A stretch of DNA of 64,000 nucleotides from NCBI GenBank assembly GCA_051294375.1, contig CM119270.1:8791213-8855212 (forward strand). The letters run 5' to 3'. Below the pieces are notes generated by a model, which was given only the letters and a program-made list of their open reading frames with translations, made no database searches and was not told where the DNA came from. A program made the position numbers and the translations under genes. This stretch comes from Paraspadella gotoi. Taxonomy: Eukaryota; Chaetognatha. Positions 59,929-64,000 of the stretch are shown here, piece by piece (within the stretch, counting starts at the first letter, position 1; each line of letters opens with the position of its first letter).

Positions 59929-62900
59929 TCAAGTCCGGCGGCGCCTCTCCTCCATCACGGCGTTCCAGAGCCGGCAGACGACGCCGAGTTTCAAACCGGC
60001 GTCGATCAACTCTTCTCTCGTGACTTGAGTCAAGAGATCGTTGAGGGTGTACTCTTGGAAGAGGAGACGCCGGATGGAAGCATCTTGGATGCTGTGGCCG
60101 CGGAGCCATCTGTAGGGAGAGGGAAACAATACTAGTTAAATATCGAACGATGTTCATCATTAATACACAGTAAACGTAAACCTTGGACTCTCTGAGTCAA
60201 AACGGTTCACTTGTTAACTTCAGCCAAATCATTTACTTCCCATTGTTATCTTCCCTAATTTGTTAAAGTTGAATTCATTGCTAACAATAACCATTTCTCA
60301 AATCCCTTCTCTCCTTTACTATATTAGCTCCTCACATAATCTCACCTTTAAATCTTCTTACTTAGCCTAACTTAGTTGAAGAGAAACGAAAATAGGAACT
60401 TGCTAATGAAGACATCTTGGCTAATGAGTCATTGATGATTCTTCATTTATTATTTCAAAGCAGAGAATGGATTATCAAGTAGCTTCTCCATCTTTTCTTC
60501 TGATTGACCAATCAATTGAAACCGACGGCAGAGAAACGAGAGTGGGAACTTGATCACTCTTCCAATTACCTTCAAGAAACTAACATCAAATTCCTTATGG
60601 ACTACTTGTTATATTGTTTATTGCCTGCTTTTCTATGCATAATCTACATATTTTGTATGTTAATTATCATCATCCCAACGATTTTATTAATAATTAAATT
60701 GATACCATAATTTTCATTGGATTTACCTCACCTCGACCTCACCTCAACCCCTACTCACCTTACGAGTTCGTCCTCTTCGTCCAATTGATCGACGAAGCCC
60801 GAGTCGGGAGGTTCCACGCCCAACTCGATCCTTCCCGCCCCCGCGTTTCTCTCTCTTCGGCCTCGACCCGCCGTCGTCGCCGCGGCTTCCATCTGCAGCT
60901 GCAGATGCTGTAGCTGCAGCCGCTTCTCGTTCAAGGATTCAGTCAGCATTCTATTGATTTCTTGTTGGGATTCGAGAACCTGGGATCGCGGAAATTGTTT
61001 TGTATATTCAACGACTAATATAAATAAAAACGGATCGACAAAAAGACAGTTGGAAAAAGACAGTTGGAAAAAGGCAGTCGGAATAGAAGAAAAAGAGACG
61101 GACGGGCATAAAATAAACAGTTGTGTTCAAAGTGAAGAGACAGTGAAGAAACAGTAATTATTGTTATATGTTAGTGAAAGAACCGTTCAATATAAGCAGT
61201 CCCTGAGCTTCGGATCAGGCTGTACCACCGTGTTACAGGCGGGTTAAGCGCCCCGTCCCTCTTAACTGCCAGACGACCACCGGGCTAGAACCCCGGACCT
61301 TTGGGTTGGGAGGCGAATGACTTGCCTCCGGCACCATAAAAGGAAGGAACCAAGGGACATGCGGACAAACAGCAAAAGTATCAGTCAGCTACCAACCTCC
61401 CGCAGTGCTTCGCTGCTGCTCCTCATGGCTGCCGAGACGAGGCGAGCAGCGTCTGTATCAGCGACGACGTCGACGTACCTTTCCGGCAGCGGACACTCGA
61501 AGCTGTCGCCGCCCATCAATCGAACCTTAAAATATTAAAGAGACAAAGTAATGTTTGTTGTAATTATTTTAATGCAGCATGGTATAATTGACAATAGCAC
61601 CGAGTCTCTAACATCACCCCACATCTCACTTTATCCTCAAGGAGATCGTCCGGGGTGGTCGGGCTGCTCTCCGGGGCGATAGCGTGGCGGACCAGCTTCA
61701 CCGCTTGAGCCAAAATGTCGTCCAGTTGGAACATCCATTCGGGGCGGAAGATGGTGAGGCCTTTTAGAACATCGAGGACGGATTCCTTGAGAAAAAGATG
61801 AGTTCGATGTTATTTTGTTACGCAAACACTAACGTTTTATTGGAGACATCTGGTGTGATCTTTAATAGATGGAACCAATTTAGTTAACAGAATTCGTATT
61901 CAAAACTTATTATAAAATAAGGCCTTACCTTAACTGCGGCAGAGACGGCCAAGAAATGTCGATCGTCGTCGAGACCCGGAGAGTTCCGATTCCGAACATC
62001 CTCGAAGGCTCTTCGGAGATCCCGGTCGGGATGGACGTCCGGGCGACGAACGATTTGCGAGAAGGCATGAAGGAGAGTTCTAAGATCCTCGTGGGACACA
62101 CCGCCGTCAACCACGAAGAGCTTATGGGACCAAGCCTGTGGAAACGAGGTTCTGTTTATCGGAGAAAATATTGTCTTATTCTTACTACTAATTTCTTTCA
62201 CTTTCTCATTTTTTTTAAAACATTTCTCTAAAGACTTTGATATTTACATTTTAAATTTAAATTTTATTTCTCTCTGTTATCTCTCTATCCGTACATTTAT
62301 TAATTTACACAACCATCCATCCGTGGAAGACGCTTCGCCAGTCCAGCGGATTTTCCTCACCTTGCAAATCTCATCGGCGTGCGCCTCGATATTTTCCACG
62401 ATGAATTGACGCCTCTTCGCGTCCAGATGAACACGGTAAAACTTTTTGGACGCGTTTTCGGGTGAGAACAAAGAGGTGGCGCTTCTGTTAGGGAGATGTA
62501 AGAAATGAGGGTTGAGCCAATGTGGGAAGAAATGACAAAATAACAAAAACCTAATAAATTCAAATTTAATTTACGTGTTTTCACACAAACTTGAACGGAA
62601 AAAATACATATCCAGGAGCATTGAAATTCCGCCATATGCAAACAATGTTTAAATATTCAATCTTGTTTTATTTTTTTTACTTAAAAAAATGAATTGCTCG
62701 CTTCTGGGTCGACATAGTGTCTTCCACAATAAGATTTTTAGTTGCGCCGCGAGTACTCGCAGAGCAACTAAGTCACTTTTCGGGTCGGTCTGTCTGTCGG
62801 TCTGTCTGTCCGTCCATTTGTCCCACTTATTTTAAAAATGCATATAAGTCGCCTATAGTTGGTTGCTCATTTGTTAAGACAGTCATCTTGTTACCGTGGC

Positions 62901-64000
62901 GCAACACATTGGAATCACCGTTCTTGTTTTCTATGTTTTCACCTTGATTTATGAGGCGATGTGGAAAGGGAAGAATTTCGAGGCGATGAGGACAAGGGCG
63001 AAGTTTTGTCATCGACAATGGCGCGACCTTTATCGTCTAATTTCGGCATCTTGAGATTTTGAAGATGTCTAAGAATAATTGTAAGTTTACAAATGAAAAA
63101 AAAAGTTCAAATTTAAGCCGTTAAAAAAGTTTAAATTGTTTCATAAGTTGAATTAAGAATATTAGTACGATAGAAGTAAATTCCGAATATAAAGTTTCGT
63201 TTGGCCGTTTACTCTGATTAACAAAACGTAAATTGTTTTCAAAATGGGAAATTAATTCTTGAGCTCACCTGTTTCGCCGCTCCGACAACGGGGCGGAGTC
63301 GGACGCCGTGGAGGAGGCGGTGGAAGCGGCGGCCGTGGCGACGGAATTGGCGTTGGAATCGAGGGTGAAGGAGGCGATGGGCGGACCCATGCAGGACGAC
63401 GAGAACGTCGAAGGAAGAAACTCGGAATTCGATCCTGAAAATATATTTAATAAAACTGGTTTGAAATTCCATATATTATAATTTGTTTAAAAACTAGGGA
63501 ATGTTAAAAATATGAAACTACATCACCCTTGGACCCCAAACCGTAAAGACAGTAATCGAATAAACTTCACACCAAATACAACGACGACGACGACAACTCA
63601 CCAATTTGGACAGGGTCGTCACGAACGATAACAACCGCGAACACCTACCTATTTCCAGGGCACGTTTTTGTCTGGACCAGAACAACTGATACAACATCAT
63701 CAACGACGACGACGACGACGACTACTCACCTGACCGGACGGGACGCTTGGCCGGCGGCGTTGAAGTTGACGACTCACCCGTCCTGACGGGCCGTTTGGCC
63801 GGCGTGACCGGCGTCGACGGGGGCGGGGACGATAGCGGGTCGCTGCTTTGGTTGCTAAGCGACCGTTGAGTGTCCGACACTTTCTTCCCGCGGACGTTGA
63901 CGAAAGGTTCGCGGAGAAGTCCGTCGCAGGTCGGACGCTGCTCGGGATCTGGTTCGAAGCACTTCTTGGCGAAGTCGATGCATTCCTTTTTATAAATAAT
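59929..64000 (-). CDS. ASK-type MAP3 kinase (MAP3K5/15-like), C-terminal part
   Basis: Exons 64000-63730 (runs off the window), 63434-63269, 62484-62361, 62135-61929, 61785-61630, 61525-61397, 60979-60759 and 60109-59929 phase to about 484 residues and a TGA. The first exon holds the end of a protein kinase domain (AKKCFEPDPEQRPTCDGLL, where the R is the subdomain XI arginine), then a Ser/Pro linker. The middle exons match the helical region after the kinase in ASK1 (for example FRPEWMFQLDDILAQAVKLV). Exon 60979-60759 is a coiled coil (QQEINRMLTESLNEKRLQLQ). The last exon is the C-terminal SAM-like domain (EYTLNDLLTQVTREEL, CRLWNAVMEER), as in ASK1. These kinases act at the top of stress JNK/p38 cascades (family knowledge). 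Two in-frame donors 48 bp apart end the first exon. Confidence 0.88.
61160..61300 (+). mobile_element. tRNA-derived SINE-like element, family 2, copy 2
   Basis: An A-box-like TGTTACAGGCGGGTTAAG precedes a perfect 5-bp T-arm stem with a seven-base loop (CCGGGCTAGAACCCCGG), the B-box position of a tRNA. The flanking body is shared with 40915-41030 in the opposite orientation. Lies in a MAP3K intron. The non-tRNA flank and the second copy argue against a functional tRNA gene. Confidence 0.65.
62741..62905 (+). mobile_element. MITE-like element B, copy 2 (165 bp)
   Basis: Starts GTTGCGCCGC and ends GTGGCGCAAC, an inverted terminal pair, and shares its interior with 7793-8094 in the opposite orientation. 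Lies in a MAP3K intron. No coding capacity. Confidence 0.65.

Noticed and set aside
1-64000. CRISPR arrays, operons, bacterial promoters, riboswitches, integrated virus
   Set aside because: Gene structure is plainly eukaryotic with introns; tandem arrays are simple microsatellites without spacers, and no viral protein signature was seen.

Overview
The window is nuclear DNA of an invertebrate animal. Genes are split by many short GT-AG introns, long (CT/GA)n microsatellites and small interspersed repeats are frequent, and the recognisable proteins belong to animal families (RASEF/Rab45, SLC7A14, an ASK-type MAP3K, a selenoprotein P-like protein). Nothing bacterial or viral was recognised. I cannot name the phylum from sequence alone. 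Exon models below were built by hand from splice sites, reading phase and family resemblance. In most genes the phases close at every junction, but no database search was possible.

Layout. 510-3386 (+): last five exons of a RASEF/Rab45 gene. 7054-7461 (+): short secreted precursor with a six-cysteine C-terminal peptide. 9970-11571 (-): long low-complexity ORF of doubtful status. 16078-18633 (+): a 762-residue, probably lipid-anchored protein with eleven copies of a VYD...W repeat I do not recognise. 18855-30850 (-): a 25-exon gene for a type I membrane protein of about 2,309 codons (signal peptide, FN3, very long helical region, two FN3, SEA, Cys-rich segment, TM), with one in-frame TAG. 32691-34768 (-): acidic/Ser-rich protein with three SUMO-interaction-like motifs and a C2H2-like finger. 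37504-51645 (-): SLC7A14. 43375-45081 (-): a selenoprotein P-like gene lying wholly inside an SLC7A14 intron, with an in-frame TGA in a U-x-x-C motif and a SECIS-like hairpin downstream. 52.5-57.2 kb: two near-identical 2.3-kb copies either side of a 25-N gap, probably an assembly duplication. 59929-64000 (-): C-terminal part of an ASK-type MAP3K.

The intervening DNA holds several repeat families: a palindrome-ended element (TTGGTACAACCAA), a MITE with GTTGCGCC termini, tRNA-derived SINE-like elements, a 220-bp repeat in two orientations, a 640-bp fold-back element and a 131-bp near-perfect hairpin just upstream of the selenoprotein gene.

There is no operon-like organisation. The clearest functional relations are the nested selenoprotein/SLC7A14 pair and the tail-to-tail pair of unfamiliar genes that end 221 bp apart near 18.7 kb. 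Strongest candidates for new biology are the VYD/W repeat protein, the giant FN3/SEA protein, and the selenoprotein, which an automatic gene caller would truncate at its TGA.
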